Assembly: GCF_005503555.1 (NCBI RefSeq)
Contig: NZ_SCNG01000002.1
Span: 62,001-126,000, forward strand
Source of the DNA: Rudaea sp. 3F27F6
GTDB taxonomy: Bacteria > Pseudomonadota > Gammaproteobacteria > Xanthomonadales > Rhodanobacteraceae
Direction of reading: 5' to 3'
Length of the DNA: 64,000 bases
The notes under the pieces were generated by a model that was given only the letters and a program-made list of their open reading frames with translations, did not search any database and was not told the origin of the DNA. The position numbers and the translations under genes were made by a program. This document shows, in pieces, positions 1-9,200 of the stretch (within the stretch, counting starts at the first letter, position 1; each line of letters starts with the position of its first letter).

Positions 1-1
1 C

Positions 2-514
2 GCGGCGGTATCGATGAGCACCTCTCCGGCTTTCGTCGACGGCCTCAGCAACGATGAGCGGCAGACGGCCATGACCCTGTGGTCGATCGGAAACTCGCCG
101 TTGCAACTCGGCGACGATCTCACCCTGCTCGACAGCTTCGGTATCCGCCTGCTGACCAATGACGAAGTGATCGCGGTCGATCAGTCAGGACGCCCCGGCA
201 ATGTCGTCGTCGAAGGCAACACTCCGGTCTGGGCACAGAATCTGTGCGACGGATCGTACTACGTCGCCTTATTCAATCTGACCGACGCCAGCACGCAAGT
301 CAGCGTGAATTGGAGCAACCTCGGGTTCACGGGCCATGCTTCGGTGCGCGATCTCTGGGCGCGGCAGAATGTAAGCAATGCAGCGACGGGATATACGACA
401 ACCCTGAATGCTCACGCGTCGTCGCTCCTGCATGTGCGTCCGCAAAATCCTGCGCCGCCGTCCGACTGGATCAGTTGCGAGGCCGAGACCGGTTCGCCAT
501 TCAACTCGTGGTGA
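2..514 (+). CDS. GH27 alpha-galactosidase-like protein, C-terminal part (5' cut by window)
   Basis: About 170 residues are visible, and the frame is open through the left edge, so the catalytic barrel lies outside. The run MTLWSIGNSPLQLGDDL followed by LLTNDEVIAVDQ is typical of the end of the GH27 barrel, where family 27 enzymes lead into a C-terminal beta-sandwich; the next 80 residues fit that sandwich. After a proline-rich linker the protein starts what could be a carbohydrate-binding module (ISCEAETGSPF) but stops about 10 residues in. The enzyme would be expected to cleave terminal alpha-galactosides outside the cytoplasm; this is inferred from family and cannot be confirmed without the N-terminus. 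The abrupt end suggests loss of a C-terminal module. Confidence 0.7.
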   Translation, partial: AAVSMSTSPAFVDGLSNDERQTAMTLWSIGNSPLQLGDDLTLLDSFGIRLLTNDEVIAVDQSGRPGNVVVEGNTPVWAQNLCDGSYYVALFNLTDASTQVSVNWSNLGFTGHASVRDLWARQNVSNAATGYTTTLNAHASSLLHVRPQNPAPPSDWISCEAETGSPFNSW

Positions 515-723
515 CGGGCATCCATCGTCACCGGCGCGATCAGCGGTCCGGTGACGAATTCAAAATCATTTTCCAATTGCCATTTTTCTTCGCGTGTCGC
601 GAGCAATCGCAAGAAGTTTGAGTCGTACGCAAAAATTTTTTCCGGGGTGGGAAAAAAGGGGAGCAGAACGAGCGCAGGAATCAAACAACTGCGGCCATTG
701 CTATTTCCGAATGAGGACACTCT

Positions 724-3555
724 ATGAAACGCGACAAACTTGCCGTTGCCCTTGCGGCTGCCCTGCTCGCCTCGATGTCGAACATGGCATCTGCGCAAAC
801 TACCGATGCTTCGGCGACCAAGGCCGCGCAGACGCAGACCAATACGCCCGCGGAAAAGCAACAATTGCAGGCGATCACGGTGACGGGCTCCGCAGTTCCG
901 CGCACCGACCTGGAAACGCCCTCTCCGGTGACGGTGATTTCCGCGGCGGATATCCAGCGCAGCGGCTTCAGCACGGTGTCCGATCTCGTGCATTCGCTCT
1001 CGGCGGACAACAGCGGCTCGTTGCCCAACGCGTTTTCCGGCGCCCTTGCCGTGGGCGCTTCGGGCGTGGCGCTGCGCGGCCTGACAGTGGATTCCACCGT
1101 CGTCCTCGTCGACGGACTGCGCAACGCGATCTACGCCGCCGCGGATGACGGCGAGCGCTCGTTCGTCGATCTCAATACCTTGCCGCTCGTTGCGGTCGAC
1201 CATATCGAGGTGCTCAAGGACAGCGCCTCCTCGCTTTACGGTGCGGATGCCATCGGCGGCGTCATCAATATTGTGCTCAAGCGCGACTTCCAAGGGCTCG
1301 AGGTGACCGCCGACCTGGGCAACTCGCAGCGCGGCGGCGGCTTCGCCAAGAAGGCGACGCTGCTCGGCGGTATCGGCGATCTGCAGAAAGACGGCCACAA
1401 TTTCTATTTCGGCGTGCAGTACGAATCGGATACGCCGATCTGGGCGCGCGATCGTCCCTACCCATTCAACAGCAACGATCTTTCACCGATCGGCGGCACC
1501 AATCCCAACGTGCCCGGAAGCAATGTCGGCTCCGTATACGGTTCGGTGATGCCAGGAACGATCTTCGGCGGCAGCCTACTCAATGGCATACCCAATCCCG
1601 GCGCGCTGCTGCAGCCTCTGCGGCCGTGCGGCCCCGGTTCTACGACGGTGAGCAACGATCCGAACAATCCGGGCACCTATTGCTCGCAGAATATCGCCGG
1701 CCAGTATGGCCAGGATCAGCCTGCGTCCAAGCAACTCGGCCTCTACGGACGCGCCACCTTCCAGATCAACGACACCACGCGCGCCTATCTCTCTGCCAGC
1801 GTCTTTCAGTATCAATCTTGGGCCAACCAGGCCAGCCTGCCGCAGATTCAGACCGGAAACCCGATCAATACAGACTACATTGCGCTGCCTCCCCTGCTGG
1901 CCAACGGGCAGCTCAACCCGAACAACCCCTATGCCGCGCAGGGACAGTACGCGCTGATCAACTATGCCTTCCCGGTACCGCAGTTGCAGTACACCGACAA
2001 TCGCAATGCGCGCATCGTCGGCGATCTCAACGGCACCTTCGGCGACTGGAACTACGATCTCGCCGTCGTGCTCAACCACACCGATCTGACCACCGACGCG
2101 CAGGGTTATCTCAACTATCAGGCATTGATCGACGCGATCACCAACGGCACGTACAACTTCGTCAACCCGTCCGCCAACAATGCGGCGGTGATGCACGCGC
2201 TGTTCCCGGGCTACAGCACGCACGCCACTTCCGACCTCGACTCCATCGACTTCTCGGTCAACCGTTCGTTGTGGGAGCTGCCCGGCGGCACATCGACGCT
2301 GGCGTTGGGCACGCAGTTCCGCTACGAGGCGCAGGACTACCCCGAGATCAATCCCGGCAACGAATTTCTCAATCGCAACGTCGTGCAGGCGGCGGGGCAT
2401 CGCACGATCGCCGGCGCGTGGTTCGAGTTCGACGCACCGCTGCTGCCCTCGCTCGAAGCGAATCTCTCCGGCCGCTTCGATCACTATTCGGATTTCGGCA
2501 ATAACTTCTCGCCCAAGCTCGGCCTGAAATGGAAACCCACCGACGCCTTCGCTCTGCGCGGCACGTACTCGCGCGGCTTCCGCGCGCCGAGTTTCGCCGA
2601 GATGGGCAACGCCCTGTCGTATGGCAGCACGCCTTACCAGGCTCCGGATTGGTTTCTGGCCGCGCACAACAACGGCGACTACGTGCAGCGCACCAACGTG
2701 GGTGAACTTTCCGTCGGCAACTCCAGCATCAAGCCGGAAAAATCGACCAGCGCTACGTTCGGCACCGTGGTGCAGCCGGTCGAATGGCTCAACGCATCGG
2801 TGGACTACTACCAGATCAAGAAGACACAAAACATTTCCGACCCGGATTGGGGCGCGGCGCTCGCCAGCTATTTCGCCGGCCAGCCGTTGCCCAACGGCAT
2901 GACCATCATCCCCGCGAGCCCCGATCCGAATTATCCGAATGCGCTGCCGAAACCGCTGGAGATCATCGGCCCCTACATCAACGCCAACTGGATGAAGACC
3001 AAGGGTATCGACGTCGATCTGCAGACACACTTCGAGTTCGGCAACGACACGAAGTGGGAAAGCAAGCTCAGCGTCACCGACGTCTTCAGTTGGAAACAAT
3101 CCTACGGCGCGGGCCGCGTCTACCAGTTCGTCGGCCTGCAGGCGCCCTACGTCCTTTCCGCCGGGACGGGCACGCCGCGCTGGCGCGCCTCATGGTCGAA
3201 CACATTGATCCATGCCCCGTGGACAGCCACCGTGACGGCGCGCTATACCAGCGGCCTGACGATGGTCGCGCAAGACGTCGGCGTCTTCCCGGGCAGCGGC
3301 TCGTGTCTGTCGACCGATGCCGGTGGCAATCCGTTCCCGGCGAGTTGCTGGTCGCCGTCTTCGACTATGATCGATCTGACCGGCAGCTACCAGATCAACG
3401 ATCATCTGTCGGTCACGGCCTCAATCTTCAATTTGCTCAACCGCATGCCGCCGTTCGATCCCGCCAACTACGCCGGACTCAACTACAACCCTGGCTTCAA
3501 CCAGGAAGGCATTATCGGGCGCTACATCAACGTCGGGGTCAAATTCAAACTGTGA
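724..3555 (+). CDS. TonB-dependent outer membrane receptor
   Basis: A 943-residue receptor. Residues 1-25 form a signal peptide ending ASAQ. The plug domain spans about 51-187, beginning with a TonB-box-like ITVTGS and including the typical LYGADAIGGVINIVLKR stretch at 171-187. The rest is a beta-barrel ending GRYINVGVKFKL. The start is supported by GAGGACACTCT just before ATG. Its stop codon overlaps the GTG start of the next gene (GTGA), so receptor and S9 peptidase are translationally coupled. This pairing suggests uptake of a peptide or peptide-like ligand followed by periplasmic cleavage. There is no STN domain, so it is probably not a signalling receptor. The ligand cannot be read from the sequence. 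Confidence 0.93.
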   Translation: MKRDKLAVALAAALLASMSNMASAQTTDASATKAAQTQTNTPAEKQQLQAITVTGSAVPRTDLETPSPVTVISAADIQRSGFSTVSDLVHSLSADNSGSLPNAFSGALAVGASGVALRGLTVDSTVVLVDGLRNAIYAAADDGERSFVDLNTLPLVAVDHIEVLKDSASSLYGADAIGGVINIVLKRDFQGLEVTADLGNSQRGGGFAKKATLLGGIGDLQKDGHNFYFGVQYESDTPIWARDRPYPFNSNDLSPIGGTNPNVPGSNVGSVYGSVMPGTIFGGSLLNGIPNPGALLQPLRPCGPGSTTVSNDPNNPGTYCSQNIAGQYGQDQPASKQLGLYGRATFQINDTTRAYLSASVFQYQSWANQASLPQIQTGNPINTDYIALPPLLANGQLNPNNPYAAQGQYALINYAFPVPQLQYTDNRNARIVGDLNGTFGDWNYDLAVVLNHTDLTTDAQGYLNYQALIDAITNGTYNFVNPSANNAAVMHALFPGYSTHATSDLDSIDFSVNRSLWELPGGTSTLALGTQFRYEAQDYPEINPGNEFLNRNVVQAAGHRTIAGAWFEFDAPLLPSLEANLSGRFDHYSDFGNNFSPKLGLKWKPTDAFALRGTYSRGFRAPSFAEMGNALSYGSTPYQAPDWFLAAHNNGDYVQRTNVGELSVGNSSIKPEKSTSATFGTVVQPVEWLNASVDYYQIKKTQNISDPDWGAALASYFAGQPLPNGMTIIPASPDPNYPNALPKPLEIIGPYINANWMKTKGIDVDLQTHFEFGNDTKWESKLSVTDVFSWKQSYGAGRVYQFVGLQAPYVLSAGTGTPRWRASWSNTLIHAPWTATVTARYTSGLTMVAQDVGVFPGSGSCLSTDAGGNPFPASCWSPSSTMIDLTGSYQINDHLSVTASIFNLLNRMPPFDPANYAGLNYNPGFNQEGIIGRYINVGVKFKL

Positions 3556-5579
3556 TTCTGCCTCGCCCGGAGTGGTATGCCGCGCACAGGAAGCGACCGT
3601 TCCGCGTCGTCTTGATTCTGTGCGGTCTGTGCACGGGACTGTTCAGCGCCGGGACGGCCACGGCCGCTTCGTCGTTCCAGTTGAACGACTTGCGTCGGCT
3701 TGTCCATCCGAGCGACCCTGCGATTTCTCCCGACGGCAAGCAAGTCGCCGTCGTCGTCTCCACGACGGGCGACGGCGACGACGAGCCCTTGCAGGAGCTC
3801 GACCTCGTCGACGTCGCGACCGGCCACCGGCGGATGCTGGTCGCAGGACGCCGGCAGTTGTCGGCGCCGCACTGGTCCGCCGATGCAAGCCGACTCGCTT
3901 TCCTTGCCGAAGATGCGCAGACGAAACAGACTCAGGTGTTCATCGTTGCCGCGCGCGGCGGCGACGCGACCCGCCTCACTGCGGCCGCAATGGGAGTGGA
4001 TTCGTATCGTTTCAGTCCCGACGGCACGCGTATCGCCTACATCGCCGAAGACGATGCGCCGGATCTCGACGAGGAGAAAAAAAGCGGCGAACCCTTTCGC
4101 GTTGCCGACAACGACTATCTCGTACGCGTGCGCCGCACACCCTGGCATCTCTGGGTCTTGCCGAGCGCGGGCGGCCCGGCGAAGCGGCTGACACAGGGCG
4201 ACGATTTCAGCCTGTCCACCGATCATCAGGACAGCGCGCAGGACCCCGAGTGGACCCGCGACGGCAAACACATCGTCTTCACGCGCTTTCCGAATCCGTA
4301 TTGGGCGCAATCGGGCAAATCCACGATCGCGAGCGTCGATGTCGCCGACGGCAAACTCGACACGATCGTCGGCGACGAAGGCAGCAACGACCCGCACTAC
4401 TCATCGGTCGGGAATACGCTGGCATTTATGCGTCCGCGCAACGGCGACCTGGACAACGGCAACGCCGTATACACATCGACGATGGGAAAGGCGCACGACG
4501 TGACGCAGGCGCTCGCTCGGCACGTCGAAAATTTTGCCTGGCTTGCGCACGGCGAAGCGCTGCTCTTGGTCATTCCAGACGGCACGCAGCGATCGCTATG
4601 GCTGCAGCCTGCGTCGGGGGGCGCACGCAGACTCGATCTCGGCGAAATACAGGTTCATCCGCCGCTGACCCTGTCGAACAACGGGACGGTTGCCTTTATC
4701 GGCGACACGCCGACGCATCCCGGCGAGTTGTACGTGCTCGATACGCTCAAATCCAAGCCACGCAGACTGACCGATCTGAATGCCTTCGTCGATCAGATGG
4801 CGTTCGGGCGCAACCAAACAATCCAGTGGAAAAACGGTGGTTTCCACGAAGACGGCGTGCTCACCTTTCCGGCGAACTATGTCGCCGGCAAAAAATATCC
4901 GCTCGTGCTGAACCTGCATGGCGGCCCGGCCGACGCATCGACGCTCGCCTTTTCGCCGTTGCCGCAATTGCTCGCCGCGCGCGGATTCGTTGTGTTCGAG
5001 CCGAATTACCGAGGCAGCAACAATCTCGGCGACGCCTACCAGCACGCCATCGTGCGCGACACCGTTGCCGGTCCGGGCAGCGACATCCTGGCTGGACTCG
5101 AGGCAGTGAAAAAACTCGGCATCGTCGACGAATCGCGCATCGGCATCGGCGGCTGGTCCTACGGCGGCACGATGACGACGTGGCTGACCACACAATCGTC
5201 GATCTGGAAAGCCGCCGTCGCCGGCGCAGCGCTGAACGACTGGGTGATGGACTACACGATCAGTTACTACGGCCAGGGAGACACGCACTACTTCGGCGGC
5301 TCGCCGTGGACGCAGGGCGCGTACCACATCTGGCGCGACCAATCGCCGATCACTTATGTGCGCAACGTAAAAACCCCCACTCTCATTCTCGCCAATGTCG
5401 GAGACGCGGACGTGCCCATCGTCAACAGCTACGAGTGGCATCGCGCCTTGCGCGATAACGGTGTGCCGGTCGAGTTCCACGCTTATCCCGTCGACTCGCA
5501 TATGCCGCGCGGCGTCGCGCAGAACATGGATGTCTCGCGTCGATGGGTCGAATGGATGGTGCAACACCTGAATCCGTAG
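3552..5579 (+). CDS. Secreted S9-family (prolyl oligopeptidase-like) serine peptidase
   Basis: A 675-residue protein starting at a GTG that overlaps the receptor stop. Residues 1-38 form a signal peptide (hydrophobic run VVLILCGLCTGLF, then TATAA). Residues 40-420 look like the WD40-like beta-propeller of S9 enzymes, with repeats such as ISPDGKQVAV and FSPDGTRIAY. The alpha/beta hydrolase domain follows, with nucleophile Ser536 in GGWSYGG, probable Asp620 in GDADVP and His650 in DSHMP. S9 peptidases cleave short peptides after proline or at dipeptides. In some Alphaproteobacteria, S9 enzymes next to a TonB receptor are lasso-peptide isopeptidases (AtxE type). Linkage to a lasso-like gene pair 17 kb away makes that worth testing, but a general dipeptidyl peptidase is equally possible. 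Confidence 0.9.
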   Translation: MILPRPEWYAAHRKRPFRVVLILCGLCTGLFSAGTATAASSFQLNDLRRLVHPSDPAISPDGKQVAVVVSTTGDGDDEPLQELDLVDVATGHRRMLVAGRRQLSAPHWSADASRLAFLAEDAQTKQTQVFIVAARGGDATRLTAAAMGVDSYRFSPDGTRIAYIAEDDAPDLDEEKKSGEPFRVADNDYLVRVRRTPWHLWVLPSAGGPAKRLTQGDDFSLSTDHQDSAQDPEWTRDGKHIVFTRFPNPYWAQSGKSTIASVDVADGKLDTIVGDEGSNDPHYSSVGNTLAFMRPRNGDLDNGNAVYTSTMGKAHDVTQALARHVENFAWLAHGEALLLVIPDGTQRSLWLQPASGGARRLDLGEIQVHPPLTLSNNGTVAFIGDTPTHPGELYVLDTLKSKPRRLTDLNAFVDQMAFGRNQTIQWKNGGFHEDGVLTFPANYVAGKKYPLVLNLHGGPADASTLAFSPLPQLLAARGFVVFEPNYRGSNNLGDAYQHAIVRDTVAGPGSDILAGLEAVKKLGIVDESRIGIGGWSYGGTMTTWLTTQSSIWKAAVAGAALNDWVMDYTISYYGQGDTHYFGGSPWTQGAYHIWRDQSPITYVRNVKTPTLILANVGDADVPIVNSYEWHRALRDNGVPVEFHAYPVDSHMPRGVAQNMDVSRRWVEWMVQHLNP

Positions 5580-5853
5580 GACTGGGGTTCTTGGCCGCCA
5601 CTCGAAAAAACGCTCTGAAATCCTTGCGAGGCGCCCAGGCGCAATCGTCCGCCGACAGGCGAGGACGCTGACATTTGAGCAGGATGACCATACGCCGATC
5701 TTCGTCGGTGCGCTCGATGGCCTTCCATCCACTACGGCTGTCGATCGACTCGGGTTGCCGATACATTTTTCGCTTGAACCTTGCCGTTGCGGGAATGTTT
5801 CACTGTGCGCGGGGAAAGAACAGCCCACTTCATCAACGTCTTTCAGAGGCTCT
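5580..5853. other. Intergenic region, no supported gene
   Basis: Between the S9 peptidase and an NTF2-like remnant. Only short open frames without family features are present. I see no clear terminator hairpin or conserved promoter here. Confidence 0.5.
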
Positions 5854-6039
5854 ATGGATACCGACATTCGTGCCTTGCTCGCTCTCGCGCAAACCTATTT
5901 CGACGCGGCCCATGAAATGGACGCGGATAAATTCGCATCAGTCCGCTGCCTCGGCGCCTGTGCTCATCCGCGCGCCGCAGAGCGAGGAGGCAAGCTCGTG
6001 GCCACTTTATCGTCGCCGAAGCGAATGCTCGCGCCGTGA
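5854..6039 (+). pseudogene. Remnant of an NTF2-like (SnoaL-type) protein, N-terminus only
   Basis: The ATG at 5854 has AGAGG five bases upstream. The first 25 residues (ALLALAQTYFDAAHEMDA and a few more) read like the first helix of nuclear-transport-factor-2-family proteins of about 120-130 residues. After KFAS the frame turns into a basic, cysteine-containing tail with no NTF2 character and stops at 61 residues. Neither of the other two frames restores a recognisable continuation, so this is more likely a deletion or rearrangement than a single frameshift. It could instead be a short real peptide, but a gene fragment is the simpler reading. Confidence 0.4.
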
Positions 6040-6279
6040 AAGCACAGGATCGACGCGTGCAACCCACGAGTCGATCCCGAAACGGTTTGAGGGCGAGTCC
6101 ATGGCCTTCGTCCCTCGACACAACCAGTGCGCAGCTGTCGCTTGACTAGCATTTTGCTTGGAGTGCATTCTTCGCGCCGGATTATCGCCGCACCAAACCG
6201 ATGTCATCATCGTCGGTAAGGCTTGAACGGCCGGCTTGGCTTTTTCGAAGCTGAGCACTTTTGTGCATCAGGGGGCACA

Positions 6280-9200
6280 ATGAACGCAAAATGGTTGGGC
6301 TGGCTGCTATGCCTGGCTCCGGTATGCACTCACGCGCAATTTGCGCAGGACGTCGAGACCGTCATTCCGGTCGAGAGCTTCGACCGCGCGCCGGTCGATT
6401 CCGTGACTCATCGCACACTTAATGCGATGCCGGCTCGGAACATCCACGAGGCCGCAATGAGCGCGGCGCCTGTCGGTGCAGCGGCGCCGACCTGTCTGAC
6501 CGATACGACACAAGCGGACTTCCAGAACGGCACGGTCAGCAACACCGACATCAACGCGAGCCCGGGCGATGTCATACTCGTTGGCGGAGACCGCCTCGAC
6601 CAGCAGAACACGACGCTCGGCACGAGCGGCGTCGGCATTACGACGACGACTTGGGGCGGCCAAACTTTTACGCCGTCGCTGGGCGGCCTGCTGACCCGCG
6701 TCGACGTCAATCTGTTCTGCTCCGGCTGCACGGGGATCACGCCGAACCTGACCTTGAGCCTGCGTGCCACCGTGGGTGGCCTGCCGATCGGCTCCGATCT
6801 CGCCGGCACGACCCTGACCGGTTTCAGCAGCGGTTCGGCTGCTTTCTACACGGCGACGTTCAGTTCGCCGGCGATGCTCAGCGCCGGCACGCAGTACGCC
6901 ATCGTCATCCGGCCGAACATCAATCCGTCGCCCGGCACGTATGCGCTGACCCGCAGCGGTACGGCCACGGCCGGCTCCGACGTCTATAGCGGCGGCACGC
7001 GCGTCGCCGGTGCCACGTCGGGCACGGTCTGGTCGATCCCGCTGACCGGAGGCGTCAGCACCGACGCCGGTTTCAGGATCTACATCAACGACGGCTACGA
7101 CGCTTCGGGCACGTTCGACTCTTCGGTCAAAGACGCCAATCCCATAGCGAACGCGAACGTGACCTGGACGACGCTGTCGTGGGATGCCGCGACGCCGACC
7201 AATACCGCCGTGCGGTTCCAGGTCGCCGGCAGTGCTTCCCTGGCCGGACCGTTCAATTTCGTCGGCCCCGACAACACCTCCGCGACCTATTTCAACAACG
7301 GCGCCTCGCTGAGTCAGTTCAACGGTCTGCGTTACCTCAAATACCGTGCCGTCCTGTCGACCAGCAATCTCAACACCACTCCAGCACTGAACGACGCCAC
7401 CGTTTGCTATGCGAATCTCGGCCCGTCCGATCTCGCCGTCACCGTCACCGACGGCGTCACCACCGCGGTGCCCGGCGGATCGGTCACTTACATGATCACG
7501 GCGAGCAATGCCGGCCCGGCCGACGCGGACGGAGCCAACGTCAGCGACAATTTCCCGCCTTCCGCAACCTGCACCTGGACTTGCATCGGCGCGGGCGGCG
7601 GCACCTGCACCGCGAGCGGCAGCGGCATCATCAACGACACGGTCAACCTGCCCGCCGGCGGCAGCACGACATACACCGCAAGCTGCGCGATCTCGGCGTC
7701 GGCAAGCGGTTCGTTGGTCAATACGGCGAGCGTCACAACGCCGACGGGTATCACCGATCCGACGCCGGACAACAATTCGGCGACCGACGCCGACACGCTT
7801 ACGCCACAAGCTGATCTTGCGATCGCCAACACCGACGGCGTGACCACAGCGACGCCGGGCGGCAGCGTGACCTACACGATTACCGCGTCGAATGCTGGCC
7901 CGAGCAACGCACCCGGTACCATTATTGCCGACACCTTCCCTGCCGCACTGACCTGCACCTGGACCTGCGTAGGCGCAGGTGGTGGCACCTGCACGGCAAG
8001 CGGCAGCGGCAATATCAACGACACGATCAACCTGCCCGCGGGTGGCAGCACGACGTACACCGCGAGCTGCACGATCTCCGCAGCAGCAAGCGGTACGCTG
8101 AGCAACACCGCGACCGTGGCAGCACCGGCCGGTGTTACCGATCCGACGCCGGGCAACAACTCGGCGACCGACACCGATGCGCTCGCAGCGTCGGCCGACC
8201 TGGCGATCACCAACACCGACGGCGTAACCACGGCGACGCCGGGCGGCAGCGTCACTTACACGATTACCGCGTCGAACGCGGGACCGAGTAACGCGCCCGG
8301 TGCTGTTATTGCGGACACCTTCCCCGCCGCGCTGACCTGCACCTGGACTTGCGTAGGCGCTGGCGGCGGTACGTGTACGGCAAGCGGCAGCGGCAACATC
8401 AACGACACGATCAACCTGCCCGCGGGCGGTAGCACGACGTACACCGCAAGTTGCACGATCTCCGCAGCAGCAAGCGGTACGCTGAGCAACACCGCGACCG
8501 TCGCGGCGCCGGCAGGCGTCACCGATCCGACGCCGGGCAACAACTCGGCGACCGACACCGATGCGCTCGCTGCGTCGGCCGACCTGGCGATCACCAATAC
8601 CGACGGCGTGACCACGGCGACGCCGGGCGGCAGCGTCACTTACACGATTACCGCGTCGAACGCGGGACCGAGCAACGCGCCGGGCACCATCATTGCGGAC
8701 ACCTTCCCCGCCGCGCTGACCTGCACCTGGACTTGCGTAGGCGCAGGCGGAGGAACCTGCACGGCAAGCGGCAGCGGCAATATCAACAATACGATCAACC
8801 TGCCCGCGGGTGGCAGCACGACGTACACCGCGAGCTGCACGATCTCCGCGGCGGCAAGCGGTACGCTGAGCAACACGGCGACCGTCGCGGCGGCGGCCGG
8901 AGTCACCGATCCGACACCAGGCAACAATTCGGCAACCGATACCGATGCACTTGCTGGATCTGCTGACCTGTCGATCACCAATACCGACGGCGTGACCACG
9001 GCGACGCCGGGCGGCAGCGTGACCTATACGATTACCGCGTCGAACGCGGGGCCGAGCAACGCGCCCGGTGCCGTTATTGCGGACACCTTCCCTGCCGCGC
9101 TGACCTGCACCTGGACTTGCGTCGGCGCAGGCGGCGGCACCTGCACGGCAAGCGGCAGCGGCAATATCAACGATACGATCAACCTGCCCGCGGGTGGCAG

